Part shown: positions 8,078 through 18,658 of the stretch, in pieces
Numbering within the stretch: position 1 is the stretch's first letter
How the letters are laid out: the number at the start of each line of letters is the position of its first letter
NCBI RefSeq assembly: GCF_002904335.1
Contig: NZ_PPHF01000158.1
Span: 1 to 64,000, forward strand
Length of the DNA: 64,000 bases
DNA from: Amycolatopsis sp. CA-126428
GTDB lineage: Bacteria; Actinomycetota; Actinomycetes; Mycobacteriales; Pseudonocardiaceae
Direction: 5' to 3'
The notes under the pieces: model-generated
Databases searched by the model: none
Seen by the model: the letters and a program-made list of their open reading frames with translations, nothing else
What the model was told of the DNA's origin: nothing
Translations under genes and position numbers: made by a program

Positions 8078-9498
8078 CCGAACAGACCCTCACGGCCGCC
8101 ACCACCACCGATGCGGGCGACGCCGGGTACAGCAAGGCCCTGAAGTCCCGGCACGTCAACATGATCGCCATCGGCGGGGCGATCGGCACCGGCCTCTTCC
8201 TCGGCGCGGGCGGGCGGCTCGCCCAGGCCGGGCCGGCGCTGGCGATCGTCTACGGCGTCTGCGGGCTCTTCGCCTTCTTCGTCGTCCGCGCGCTCGGCGA
8301 GCTGATCCTGTACCGGCCCTCCAGCGGCGCCTTCGTCTCCTACGCCCGCGAGTTCATGGGCGAGAAGGGCGCGTACGTCGCCGGCTGGATGCACTTCCTG
8401 AACTGGTCGACCACCGGCATCGCCGACATCACCGCGATCGCGCTGTACGCGCACTTCTGGTCGTTCTTCTCGCCGATCCCGCAGTGGGTCCTCGCGCTGA
8501 TCGCCCTCGCCGTCGTCCTGACGCTGAACATGGTGTCGGTGAAGCTGTTCGGCGAGATGGAGTTCTGGTTCGCCATCATCAAGGTCGCCGCGCTCGTGCT
8601 GTTCATGGTGATCGGCATCTTCCTGCTGGTGACGCAGACGCCGATCGACGGCGTCGCGGGCGGCCCGCAGCTGATCGCCGACCACGGCGGGATCTTCCCG
8701 TCCGGGCTGCTGCCGATGGTGCTGATCGTGCAGGGCGTGGTGTTCGCCTACGCCTCGGTCGAGCTGGTCGGCGTCGCCGCGGGCGAGACCGAGCACCCGG
8801 AGAAGATCATGCCGAAGGCGATCAACTCCATCATGTGGCGCATCCTGGTCTTCTACGTCGGCTCGGTCGTGCTGCTGGCGATGCTGCTGCCGTGGAGCTC
8901 CTACACCAAGGACCAGAGCCCGTTCGTCACCGTGCTCTCGCACCTGGGCGTGCCCGCGGCGGACAGCGTGATGAACCTGGTCGTGCTCACCGCGGCGCTG
9001 TCCAGCCTGAACTCCGGGCTGTACTCGACCGGCCGCATCCTGCGGTCGATGGCGGTGGCGGGCTCGGCCCCGAAGTTCACCGGCGTGATGAACCGCAACC
9101 ACGTGCCCTACGGCGGGATCCTGCTCACCGCGGCCGTCTGCGTGCTCGGCGTCGGGCTCAACTACCTGGTGCCGAAGGAAGCCTTCGACATCGTGCTGAA
9201 CTTCGCCGCGATCGGCATCCTGGCCACCTGGGCCATCATCGTGCTCTGCCACCTGCTGTTCGTGCGCAAGGCGAAGCGCGACGGCCTCGAGCGGCCGTCG
9301 TTCCGGCTCCCGTTCTCGCCCTGCACCGAGATCGCGACGCTGGTGTTCCTCGCCGCCGTCGTGGTGCTGATGGGCTTCGACGAGACCGGCCGGATCACCC
9401 TGCTGGCGCTGCCGGCGATCGCCGTCGCCCTGGTCGTGGGCTGGTTCGGCGTCCGCAAGCGGATCGACATGCGCGCGTTCGACGAGGAGGGCCGGTGA
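8074..9498 (+). CDS. Amino acid permease, probably for L-asparagine (AnsP-like)
   Basis: A 474-residue APC-superfamily amino acid:H+ symporter with 12 hydrophobic helices. The N-terminal signature is IAIGGAIGTGLFLGAGG (residues about 30-46), with the conserved GELILYRPSSGAFVSYA and the later EHPEKIMPKAINS loop typical of the AnsP/CycA/AroP group. The GTG start overlaps the regulator stop (GTGA), and its own stop overlaps the asparaginase start in the same way. Position between a GntR gene and asparaginase plus aspartase points to asparagine uptake. Sequence alone would also allow a D-serine, D-alanine or glycine permease. Confidence 0.8.
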   Translation: MTEQTLTAATTTDAGDAGYSKALKSRHVNMIAIGGAIGTGLFLGAGGRLAQAGPALAIVYGVCGLFAFFVVRALGELILYRPSSGAFVSYAREFMGEKGAYVAGWMHFLNWSTTGIADITAIALYAHFWSFFSPIPQWVLALIALAVVLTLNMVSVKLFGEMEFWFAIIKVAALVLFMVIGIFLLVTQTPIDGVAGGPQLIADHGGIFPSGLLPMVLIVQGVVFAYASVELVGVAAGETEHPEKIMPKAINSIMWRILVFYVGSVVLLAMLLPWSSYTKDQSPFVTVLSHLGVPAADSVMNLVVLTAALSSLNSGLYSTGRILRSMAVAGSAPKFTGVMNRNHVPYGGILLTAAVCVLGVGLNYLVPKEAFDIVLNFAAIGILATWAIIVLCHLLFVRKAKRDGLERPSFRLPFSPCTEIATLVFLAAVVVLMGFDETGRITLLALPAIAVALVVGWFGVRKRIDMRAFDEEGR

Positions 9499-10402
9499 GC
9501 CACGCACCCCTCGTCGAGCTGATCCGCGACGGGCTGGTCGAGGGCGTCCACCACGGCTCGGCCGTGGTGCTCGCCCCGGACGGCTCGACGCGGTTCGCCG
9601 CCGGGGACGTCGACACGCCGATGTACCCGCGGTCGACGGCGAAGCCGCTGCAGGCCACCGCGATGGCGCGGCTCGGCCTGCGCCTGTCCCCGGCCGGCTT
9701 CGCCATCGCCGCGGCCAGCCACTCCGGCGAGCCGATGCACCTCGACGCCGCGCTCGAGGTGCTCGACGGCCGCTCCCCGGACCTGCTGGGCAACCCCGCG
9801 GACTTCCCGTTCGACCCGGCCGAGCGGGACAGCTGGATCGCCGCCGGCCGGGCCCCGGCGCGGCTCGCGCACAACTGCTCCGGCAAGCACGCGGCGATGC
9901 TCGCGACCTGCGAGCTGAACGGCTGGGCCACCGACGGCTACCTCGACCCGGCCCACCCGCTGCAGCGCGCGATCGCCGCCACCTTCGAGGACCTGACCGG
10001 CCGCGGCATCGCGCGGGTCGCGGTCGACGGCTGCGGCGCACCGCTCTTCGCGACGACGCTGCGGGGGCTCGCGACGGCCGTGTCGAAGATCGCCACGGCC
10101 GCGCCCGGCACGCCGGAGGGCCTGGTCGCCGACGGGATCCGGCGGCACCCGGAGCTGGTCGGCGGCAACCGCCGGGACGTCACCGCCGTCATGCGCGCGG
10201 TGCCCGGGCTGATCGCCAAGGACGGGTTCGAGGCCGTCCAGGTTGCCGCGCTGCCGGACGGCACGGCGATCGCGGTCAAGATCGCCGACGGCGGGGACCG
10301 GGCGCGGTACCCCGTGCTGGCCGCGCTGCTCGGGCTGGGCGGGGTGGCCGTCCCGCCCGGCCCGGACAACCTCCGTTTCACCCTTTCCGTGGGGAGCACC
10401 GT

Positions 10403-10406
<4 letters not shown>
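9495..10406 (+). CDS. ansA: L-asparaginase II family protein
   Basis: A 303-residue member of the asparaginase II family (the Rhizobium etli AnsA type, unrelated to the E. coli enzymes). It hydrolyses L-asparagine to aspartate and ammonia in the cytoplasm. Family marks are PRSTAKPLQA (residues about 46-55), AASHSGEPMH, NCSGKHAAML and VDGCGAPLF, which hold the conserved serine, lysine and cysteine residues of this fold. It starts with GTG overlapping the permease stop, and its stop overlaps the aspartase ATG. Product aspartate is the substrate of the next gene's enzyme, so the operon channels imported asparagine towards fumarate. Confidence 0.88.
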
Positions 10407-11794
<1,388 letters not shown>

Positions 11795-11811
11795 GGTACG
11801 GTCGGATCCGG

Positions 11812-13470
11812 ATGGATCTACTCCACTTCGGAAGGCGGCCGCCCGTGCTGGACCGACTTGTCGACAAGCTGCTCGGCCTCCCCCGCACCGAAGGCCCCAA
11901 GCCGGTCGTGACGCGCGACCTCGCCGTGCCGATGCCCGACGGCGTCACGCTGCTCGCCGACCGGTACGCCCCGGACGGGACGACGCCGGCGCCGGTCGTG
12001 CTGATCCGCACGCCGTACGGGCGCAAGGGCCTGGCCTCGAAGCTCTTCGGCGAAACCTTCGCGCGGCACGGGCTGCAGACGGTCGTCCAGAGCACCCGCG
12101 GCTCGTTCGGCTCCGGCGGCGAGTTCCGGCCCTTCCACCTCGAACGCGAGGACGGGCTCGCCACCGCCGAGTGGCTGCGGGCCCAGCCGTGGTGCGACGG
12201 GAACCTCGGCATGGCCGGCGCCAGCTACCTCGGGCACACGCAGTGGGCGGTCGGGCCGTACCTCGACCCGCCGCTGGCGGCCATGTGCCTCGGGGTGACG
12301 GCGTCGGAGTTCGTCTCGACGTTCTACCCGGGCGGCGTGCTCGCGGCGGACAACATGGTCTCGTGGTCGGCGATGATCGGCCGCCAGGAGGAACGCTTCG
12401 CCGCGCTGCCGAACCCGCTGCAGACGCGCAAGACCCGCCGGGCGATGGCGCACCTGCCGATCAGCGGCGCCGACGTCGCCGCGATCGGGAAGCCGGTGCG
12501 GTTCCTCCAGGACGTCGCCGAGCACTTCGTGCCCGGCGACGAGTACTGGGCGATGTCCGACCACAGCGCCGAAGTGGCGCGGCTCGACGTCCCGGTGTCG
12601 ATGGTCACCGGCTGGTACGACCTGTTCATCGGCTCGCAGCTGCGCGACTTCCGGCTCCTCGCCGACGCGGGCAAGGCGCCGCGGATCACGATCGGGCCGT
12701 GGGCGCACGGCGAGCCCGCGAGCATGGGCCCGATGATCCGCGACCAGCTCGGCTTCCTGCGCGCGCACCTGCTCGGCGACCGCACCCAGCTGCAGCGGGC
12801 CCCGGTCCGGCTGTTCCTCCAGGGCGCCGGGACGTGGCTGGACTTCGAGTCCTGGCCGCCGCCGTCGAAGGCGACCGAGGCGCACCTGCGGCCGATCGGC
12901 GGCCTCGGCGAGGTCGCGACCGACCCGGCGCTGCCGACGCCGTTCACCTACGACCCGGCCGATCCGACGCCGGCGGTCGGCGGCCCGCTGCTGACGGGCG
13001 AGTGGAAGCAGCGGGACAACCAGGAGGTCGAGGCCCGGCCGGACGTGCTGGTGTTCACCGGCGAGCCGCTGCCGGCGGACCTCGACGTCATCGGCGAGGT
13101 GTCAGCGACCGTGCACGTGCGCACCGAGCTGGGCCACGCCGACGTCTACGTCCGGCTGTGCGACGTCGATGCCGGCGGTGTCTCCCGCAACGTGACCGAC
13201 GGAATCCTGCGGCTGCGCCCGGGCGTCCCGTCGGCCGACCCCGACGGGGTGGTGACCGCGGAAGTGACGCTCGACCCGACGGCGTACCGCTTCGGCCGCG
13301 GCCACCGCCTGCGCGTCCAGGTGGCGGGCGGCGCGTTCCCGCGCTTCGCCCGCAACCACGGCACGGGCGAGCCGGTCACCTCGGCGGTGACCGGGAAGCC
13401 GAACCGCTTCGAGGTGTTCCACGACGCGGCGCGGCCGTCCCGGATCACGCTGCCGGTGTTCAGCAGCTGA
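11812..13470 (+). CDS. CocE/NonD-type serine hydrolase (peptidase S15 family)
   Basis: A 552-residue alpha/beta hydrolase of the X-Pro dipeptidyl peptidase / cocaine esterase family. The catalytic serine is in GASYLG (Ser138), with the acid in GWYDLF (Asp270) and the histidine in GPWAHGE (His299). The C-terminal 220 residues form the beta-sandwich domain of S15 enzymes. No signal peptide is seen, so it is probably cytoplasmic. It begins 17 bases after aspartase, so it probably belongs to the same transcript, perhaps to release amino acids from peptides or amides; that link is inferred. Its last 11 bases overlap the convergent phosphoesterase gene. Confidence 0.85.
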   Translation: MDLLHFGRRPPVLDRLVDKLLGLPRTEGPKPVVTRDLAVPMPDGVTLLADRYAPDGTTPAPVVLIRTPYGRKGLASKLFGETFARHGLQTVVQSTRGSFGSGGEFRPFHLEREDGLATAEWLRAQPWCDGNLGMAGASYLGHTQWAVGPYLDPPLAAMCLGVTASEFVSTFYPGGVLAADNMVSWSAMIGRQEERFAALPNPLQTRKTRRAMAHLPISGADVAAIGKPVRFLQDVAEHFVPGDEYWAMSDHSAEVARLDVPVSMVTGWYDLFIGSQLRDFRLLADAGKAPRITIGPWAHGEPASMGPMIRDQLGFLRAHLLGDRTQLQRAPVRLFLQGAGTWLDFESWPPPSKATEAHLRPIGGLGEVATDPALPTPFTYDPADPTPAVGGPLLTGEWKQRDNQEVEARPDVLVFTGEPLPADLDVIGEVSATVHVRTELGHADVYVRLCDVDAGGVSRNVTDGILRLRPGVPSADPDGVVTAEVTLDPTAYRFGRGHRLRVQVAGGAFPRFARNHGTGEPVTSAVTGKPNRFEVFHDAARPSRITLPVFSS

Positions 13471-14218
13471 CCACGCGGTGGTGGCTGGTCACCCGGCCGT
13501 CGTCGTGGAGGACGTGCAGCAGCAGGGCCGGCGGGCGGTCGTGGTCCAGCGGGCCGCCTTCGGCCCAGCCGCGGTCCGCGCCCGGCTCGATCGGGAGCAG
13601 CGAGCCCGAAACGACGCCCGGTGCGATGCGCAGCGGAACTCCGGCGAACGTCGTCGAGGCGCCGGTGTGCACGTGCCCGGCCAGCAGCGCCGCCACTCGC
13701 GGGTGCCGTTCCAATACCGGAGCCAGCCGCTCCGAGCCGGTCTGCCGGATCGCGTCCACCAGCGGGACGCCGACCTCCACCGGCGGGTGGTGGAACGCGA
13801 CGAACGCCGGGCCGTCACCGCCGGAGAGGACGCCGTCGAGCCACGCCAGGGTCTCGTCGGACAGGAAACCCGCGCCGTGGCCCGGGATCGTCGAGTCGCA
13901 CAGCGCGAACAGCACCCCGCCGATCTCCTGCGCCAGGTCGATCGGGCCGTCCGAAGCCGGCAGGTCGAGCAGTCCCGTGCGGAACGCCGCGCGGACGTCG
14001 TGGTTGCCCGGGCACACCAGCACCGGCGCCGGGTGCTTCAGCAGCTCGGCGGCGCGCGCGTACTCCTCCGCCGTGCCGTGGTCGGCGATGTCGCCGGTGA
14101 CGACGACGGCGTCGACCGGCCGCGCCAGCCCGCCGAGGTAGCCCATCACCGCCGCGACGCGCTCTTCCGCCCGCGGGTCGCCGTCGAGGTGCAGGTCGCT
14201 CAGGTGCGCGATGATCAT
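13460..14218 (-). CDS. Metallophosphoesterase, CpdA-like (cyclic nucleotide phosphodiesterase type)
   Basis: A 252-residue calcineurin-like phosphoesterase. All metal-binding motifs of the family are visible: DLHLDG (D8, H10), GDIADHG, GNHD, FHHPP and GHVHTG. The spacing matches class III cyclic nucleotide phosphodiesterases such as CpdA, so cAMP hydrolysis is plausible, but other phosphodiesters are possible. The start ATG overlaps the stop of the upstream GntR gene (ATGA 14218-14215), so the two are translated together. Its 3' end overlaps the convergent hydrolase gene by 11 bases. Confidence 0.82.
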   Translation of the reverse strand: MIIAHLSDLHLDGDPRAEERVAAVMGYLGGLARPVDAVVVTGDIADHGTAEEYARAAELLKHPAPVLVCPGNHDVRAAFRTGLLDLPASDGPIDLAQEIGGVLFALCDSTIPGHGAGFLSDETLAWLDGVLSGGDGPAFVAFHHPPVEVGVPLVDAIRQTGSERLAPVLERHPRVAALLAGHVHTGASTTFAGVPLRIAPGVVSGSLLPIEPGADRGWAEGGPLDHDRPPALLLHVLHDDGRVTSHHRVVSC

Positions 14219-14841
14219 CTTTCGTCCTTCCCCAGGTACGCCAGTGCCTTGACCCAGTTGGCGACGAGCACCGCCGACGCGGCCGTCAGGTCGCCGGCAC
14301 GCAGGGCCGCGGCGATGCGGCGGTGTTCCTCGATGCTCTCCCCGGCGTGGTCGTGCCGGGCGAAGTACGCCGATTCGTAGCGTTTGAGCAGCGGCTTGGT
14401 CTGCTCGATCAGCCGCAGCAGGTGCGGGTTCGGGCAGCGCGACAGCAGCAGCGCGTGCCATCGTTCGTCCAATGCGGACAGATCACCGCCGTCCGCGCGT
14501 GCCATCTCGCCGGCGACGGCGTCGAGCGCGTCCGGCAGCCCGGCCAGCTCGACCGGCGACGTCCAGCGCAGCGCGAGGGCTTCCAGCTCGGCCACCAGCG
14601 GGTAGAGCCGGCGCGCCTCGTCCGGGTCGAACGGCGGCACCAGGAACCCCCGGCCGGGCGCGGAGACCAGCAGGCCGCGATCGGCGAGCCCGATCAGCGC
14701 CTCCCGCAGCGGCGTCCGGCTGACGCCGAGCTCGCGCGCCAGGTGCACCTCGTTGACGCGGGACCCGGCCGCGAGCCGCCGGTCGAGCACGCGGGCGGTG
14801 ATCTGCTCGAGGAGGTCGCTGCGCAACGGGGTGCGGGCCAT
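14215..14841 (-). CDS. GntR family transcriptional regulator (FCD domain)
   Basis: A 208-residue regulator with an N-terminal winged helix (the recognition region VSRTPLREALIGLADRGLL at residues about 39-57) and a C-terminal FCD domain of about 135 residues. It is coupled to the CpdA-like gene downstream and divergent from the aminotransferase gene. A 14-base near-palindrome (14851-14864) lies in the 46-bp gap between the two start codons and is the likely operator for both directions. The effector is unknown. Confidence 0.85.
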   Translation of the reverse strand: MARTPLRSDLLEQITARVLDRRLAAGSRVNEVHLARELGVSRTPLREALIGLADRGLLVSAPGRGFLVPPFDPDEARRLYPLVAELEALALRWTSPVELAGLPDALDAVAGEMARADGGDLSALDERWHALLLSRCPNPHLLRLIEQTKPLLKRYESAYFARHDHAGESIEEHRRIAAALRAGDLTAASAVLVANWVKALAYLGKDER

Positions 14842-14850
14842 GCCGGGCAG

Positions 14851-14864
14851 TATTGCATACAATA
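14851..14864. promoter_or_regulatory. Operator between the FCD-GntR gene and the aminotransferase
   Basis: TATTGCATACAATA is palindromic except for its two inner positions, with TATTG/CAATA arms. AT-rich TTG-N4-CAA sites of this form are typical for FCD-type GntR repressors. It is the only AT-rich patch in a very GC-rich region and lies 10 bases from one start and 24 from the other. Confidence 0.55.
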
Positions 14865-14887
14865 ACTTACTACTGTATTCAGTTCGT

Positions 14888-16057
14888 ATGAGCTTCGACG
14901 TCGAACGTGCGCGCCGCGAGACCCCCGGCTGCGCCGAAGTGGTCCACTTCAACAACGCGGGCGCCGCGCTGCCCCCGGCCGTCGTGACCGACACCGTCGT
15001 CGAGTACCTGCGCCACGAAGCGCTGGTCGGCGGGTACGAAGCCGCCGCCGGAGCCGCCGACCGCCTCGACGCGGTGTACGCGTCGGTGGCCCGGCTGCTC
15101 GGCGCCGGCACCGACGACATCGCGCTCACCGACAACGCGACCCGCTCCTGGCAGGCGGTGTTCTACGCGCTGCCGTTCGGCCCCGGCGACCGGATCCTGA
15201 CCTCGCGGGCGGAATACGCCAGCAACGCGATCGCGTTCCTGCAGGTCGCCCGGCGCACCGGCGCGGTCGTCGAGGTGATCGGCGACGACGAATCCGGGCA
15301 GCTGGACGTCGAGGAGCTGAGCCGGCGCGTCGACGGCGACGTCAAGCTGATCGCCGTCAGCCACGTGCCCACCCAGGGCGGCCTGGTCAACCCGGCCGAG
15401 GAGATCGGCGCGGTCGCCGAGGCGGCCGGCATCCCCTTCCTGCTGGACGCGTGCCAGTCGGCGGGCCAGCTCGACCTCGACGTCACGCGCTTGAAGTGCG
15501 ACGCGCTGTCGGGAACCGGCCGCAAGTACCTGCGCGGCCCGCGCGGCACCGGGTTCCTCTACGTGCACCCGCGGCTGCGCGAGCGGCTGGAGCCGGCGAT
15601 GCTCGACCTGCATTCGGCGAGCTGGGAGTCGCCGACGGAGTACGTCGTCGACCCGACCGCCAAGCGCTTCGAGGTGTGGGAGCGTGACTTCGCCGCGGCG
15701 TGCGGCCTCGGCGCGGCCATCGACTACGCGCTCGACTGGGGTTTGCCGGCCATCGAAGAGCGGGTCGCTTCGCTGGCCGCCACCCTGCGGGAGCGGCTGA
15801 CCGAAGCCGGTGCCCAGGTCCACGACGCCGGGGCCAAGAAGTGCGGCCTGGTCACGTTCAGCGTCGAGGGCACCCCGGCCGCGGACATCAAGGCGCGGCT
15901 GGCGGAGGCGAACATCAACACGTCCCTGTCGACGCGGACCTCGGCGCAGTTCGACTTCACCGCGCGGGCGCTGCCGGACCTGGTCCGGGCTTCGGTGCAC
16001 TACTACAACACCGAGGACGAGATCGACCTGCTGGTGCGGGAGATCGAGAAGCTCTAG
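14888..16057 (+). CDS. Class V aminotransferase (cysteine desulfurase/epimerase-like PLP enzyme)
   Basis: A 389-residue PLP enzyme of fold type I, class V. The cofactor lysine is K213 in GTGRKYLRGPRGTGF, and the PLP-phosphate and ring contacts are in DNATRSW and LLDACQSAGQ. No catalytic cysteine loop of true cysteine desulfurases is apparent, so it may act on another amino acid; isopenicillin N epimerase-like and ergothioneine EgtE-like proteins share this architecture. It is divergent from the GntR gene with a shared operator, which suggests control by that regulator. Its TAG stop overlaps the stop of the convergent SDR gene by 4 bases. Confidence 0.78.
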   Translation: MSFDVERARRETPGCAEVVHFNNAGAALPPAVVTDTVVEYLRHEALVGGYEAAAGAADRLDAVYASVARLLGAGTDDIALTDNATRSWQAVFYALPFGPGDRILTSRAEYASNAIAFLQVARRTGAVVEVIGDDESGQLDVEELSRRVDGDVKLIAVSHVPTQGGLVNPAEEIGAVAEAAGIPFLLDACQSAGQLDLDVTRLKCDALSGTGRKYLRGPRGTGFLYVHPRLRERLEPAMLDLHSASWESPTEYVVDPTAKRFEVWERDFAAACGLGAAIDYALDWGLPAIEERVASLAATLRERLTEAGAQVHDAGAKKCGLVTFSVEGTPAADIKARLAEANINTSLSTRTSAQFDFTARALPDLVRASVHYYNTEDEIDLLVREIEKL

Positions 16058-17001
16058 AAGGCGTTCACGCCGGTCAGCTCGGCCGAGAGGGTCCACAGCC
16101 GCTCGGCCTGCACCGGGTCGATCGCGTAGTCCTTCACGCCCGTGCGGGTGCCGTCGGCGGGCGCGGGCTCGGCGATGTCGCAGTCCTCGAGGTAGACGCC
16201 GCCGAGGCCGTCGAGCTGCGGCGAGGTCGCCGCCCAGACCTGCGTCGCGGCGCCCTGCTCCGGCGTCTTCGCCCCGCCGGTGACGCGGCCGGACTCGTCG
16301 ACCATGCCCGCGTCGACGAGCTCCTGCCGGTCCAGGTGGCGCACGAGGTCGGTGAGGATCCGGCCCGGGTGCAGGGCGAACGCGCGGACACCGTGGTCGC
16401 GCGCGAGCCGGTCGAGGTGGACGGCGAAGAGCACGTTCGCGGTCTTGGCCTGGCCGTAGGCGAGCCACTTGTCGTAGCCGCGCTCGAAGTTCAGGTCGTC
16501 GAAGCGCACCGGGCCGTAGTGGTGGCCGCGTGAGGACACCGAAACCACGCGCGCGCCCGGCGTGAACGCCGGCCGGAGCCGGTTCACCAGCGCGAAGTGC
16601 CCGAGGTGGTTGGTGGCGAACTGCGCCTCCCAGCCCGGCCCGACGCGGGTCTCGGGCGACGCCATGATCCCGGCGCTGCCGATGAAGAGGTCGATTCCGC
16701 GCCCCGACGTGGCGAACCGCTCGGCGAACGCGCGGACGCTGCCGAGGTCGGCGAGGTCGAGTTCGTCGATCTCGACGTTTTCGAAGCCCCGCAAGGCTTC
16801 TTCAGCTGTGGCGCGGCGCCGGGCCGGGACGACGACGTGCGCGCCCGCTGTGGTCAGTGCCCGGGTGGTCTCCAGGCCGATGCCGGAGTAGCCGCCGGTG
16901 ACGATCGCGAGCCGGCCGGCCAGGTCGAGGCCGGCCACGACCTCGGCCGCCGTGGTGGTGGCGCCGAACCCCGAGCCGAGCTTGTGCTGTGCGGTGGTCA
17001 T
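16054..17001 (-). CDS. SDR family oxidoreductase (WW-oxidoreductase-like)
   Basis: A 315-residue short-chain dehydrogenase/reductase. The NAD(P) motif is TGGYSGIGLE (residues about 36-45) and the basic residue pattern after it (PARRR) suggests NADP. The catalytic YGQAK holds the tyrosine and lysine, with a serine in VSVSSRG. Length and the N-terminal extension are typical of the subgroup related to retinol dehydrogenases. It follows the acyl-CoA dehydrogenase gene by 40 bp on the same strand and may be in its operon. Substrate unknown. Confidence 0.82.
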   Translation of the reverse strand: MTTAQHKLGSGFGATTTAAEVVAGLDLAGRLAIVTGGYSGIGLETTRALTTAGAHVVVPARRRATAEEALRGFENVEIDELDLADLGSVRAFAERFATSGRGIDLFIGSAGIMASPETRVGPGWEAQFATNHLGHFALVNRLRPAFTPGARVVSVSSRGHHYGPVRFDDLNFERGYDKWLAYGQAKTANVLFAVHLDRLARDHGVRAFALHPGRILTDLVRHLDRQELVDAGMVDESGRVTGGAKTPEQGAATQVWAATSPQLDGLGGVYLEDCDIAEPAPADGTRTGVKDYAIDPVQAERLWTLSAELTGVNAF

Positions 17002-17041
17002 GTCCCCGAAGCTAGGCCCTGGAGCGCACTCCAGCGCAAGT

Positions 17042-18178
17042 TCAGCCCTTGAGCAGCTGCCGCGCGATCACGAGCTTCTGGATTTCGCTGGTCCCTTCGT
17101 AGATCCGGAACAGCCGCGCGTCGCGGTAGATGCGCTCGACCGTCACGCCACGGACGTACCCGGTCCCGCCGTGGACCTGCACCGCGCGGTCCGCGACCCG
17201 GCCGAGCATCTCGGTGCAGAACAGCTTCGCCGACGACGGCCCGAGCCTGCGGTCCTCGCCCGAGTCGTACTTCGCCGCGGCTTCGTGGACCATCGCGCGG
17301 CCCGCCGCGAGTTCGGCGTGGGACTCCGCGAGCAGCGCCTGCACCAGCTGGTACTCGCCGATCACCCGGCCGCCCTGGCGGGCCGTCCGCGCGTACTCGA
17401 CGGCTTCGGCGAGCGCCCGCTCGGCCAGGCCGACACACAGCGCGGCGATGTGCAGGCGGCCGCGGGCCAGCGAAGCCATCGCGATGCCGAACCCCTTGCC
17501 CTCTTCGCCGATCAGCGCTTCGCCGGCCAGCTCGACGTCGTCGAAGACCACTTCCGACGTCCACGCGCCGGCTTGGCCCATCTTGGCGTCGTGCGGGCCG
17601 ACGGTGACGCCGGGCGCGCCCGCGGGCACGAGGAACGCGGAAATGCCGTGGCTGCCGCGGCTTTCCGGATCGGTGCGCGCGAACGCGACGAACACTTCGG
17701 CGAGCGGCGCGTTGGTGATGAACCGCTTGGTGCCCGACAGCCGGTACCGGTCGCCGTCGCGGACGGCGCGGCTGGTCAGGCCACCCGGGTCCGAGCCCGC
17801 CTCGGCTTCGGTGAGCGCGAACGACGCGATCGCCTGCCCCGCCGCCAGCCGCGGCAGCCAGTGGGTGCGCTGCTCCGGCGTCCCGTGGTGCACGATCGCC
17901 TGGCCGGCGATGCCGTTGTTGGTGCCAAACAGGGACCGGAAGGCCGGCGTCGTCCAGCCGAGCTCGATCGCCAGCCGGACGTCTTCGGCCATGCCCAGGC
18001 CGAGCCCGCCGTACTCTTCCGGCAGCGCCCAGCCGAACAGGCCCAGTTCCGCGGCCTTTTCCCGGATTTCCGCGGGAATTTCGTCCCGTTCGTCGATTTC
18101 GGCCTCGCGCGGCACGACCTCCTTGCGCACGAAGTCCCGCGCCGCGCCGAGGACCTGCCCGAAAACGTCCGCGTCCAT
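17042..18178 (-). CDS. Acyl-CoA dehydrogenase
   Basis: A 378-residue flavoenzyme that oxidises acyl-CoA to the trans-2-enoyl form in fatty acid or branched-chain breakdown. The N-terminal helical domain is followed by the FAD-binding stretch FALTEAEAGSDPGG (residues about 118-131) and the C-terminal helical domain with VHGGTGYVRG. The catalytic glutamate is in the C-terminal YEGTSEIQ. The ATG chosen gives the usual family start; the upstream reading frame is open much further but lacks homology. It is divergent from the cupin gene and upstream of an SDR gene. Chain-length preference cannot be read from the sequence. Confidence 0.9.
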   Translation of the reverse strand: MDADVFGQVLGAARDFVRKEVVPREAEIDERDEIPAEIREKAAELGLFGWALPEEYGGLGLGMAEDVRLAIELGWTTPAFRSLFGTNNGIAGQAIVHHGTPEQRTHWLPRLAAGQAIASFALTEAEAGSDPGGLTSRAVRDGDRYRLSGTKRFITNAPLAEVFVAFARTDPESRGSHGISAFLVPAGAPGVTVGPHDAKMGQAGAWTSEVVFDDVELAGEALIGEEGKGFGIAMASLARGRLHIAALCVGLAERALAEAVEYARTARQGGRVIGEYQLVQALLAESHAELAAGRAMVHEAAAKYDSGEDRRLGPSSAKLFCTEMLGRVADRAVQVHGGTGYVRGVTVERIYRDARLFRIYEGTSEIQKLVIARQLLKG

Positions 18179-18241
18179 GCGTCGGCACGCTACCCGGATC
18201 ACTGCCCCCACGGGCACGGCCGGACGCGGTAGCTTGGGCGG

Positions 18242-18658
18242 ATGCGCAAGCAGATCACTGTTCTCGCCGCCGCAGCGCTCGCCGCCGTCCTGCTGCCGTC
18301 CACCGCTTCCGCGACGCCCGGCAGCGGCGTCAGCGGCACGATCCTGGCCCAGAAGACCATCGGCCACACGGATTACACGCTGCGGGAGATCACCGTCCAG
18401 CCCGGCGGGTACACCGGCTGGCACTTCCACGACGGCACGCTCTACGCGTACGTGAAGGCCGGAACGCTGACGCACAACCTGGCCGACTGCAGCATCGACG
18501 GCATCTTCACCACCGGGCGCGCGTTCACCGAGAAGCCCGACCAGGTGCACATCGGCCGCAACCTCGGGTCGACGCCGCTGGTGCTGGAAGTCCTGTACGT
18601 CCTCCCGGCGGGCAGCCCGCTGTCGGAGGACGCCCCGAACCCCGGCTGCGGCTTCTAG
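18242..18658 (+). CDS. Secreted cupin-domain protein
   Basis: A 138-residue protein with a clear Sec signal peptide (basic MRKQ, a hydrophobic stretch, and a likely cut after ASA at about residue 25), followed by a single cupin barrel. The metal-binding half motif GWHFHDG is seen at residues about 59-65, followed by the conserved tyrosine-containing strand. Two cysteines (in LADCS and NPGCGF) could form a disulfide outside the cell. It ends overlapping the stop of the convergent MarR gene by 4 bases. Activity is unknown. Confidence 0.75.
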   Translation: MRKQITVLAAAALAAVLLPSTASATPGSGVSGTILAQKTIGHTDYTLREITVQPGGYTGWHFHDGTLYAYVKAGTLTHNLADCSIDGIFTTGRAFTEKPDQVHIGRNLGSTPLVLEVLYVLPAGSPLSEDAPNPGCGF

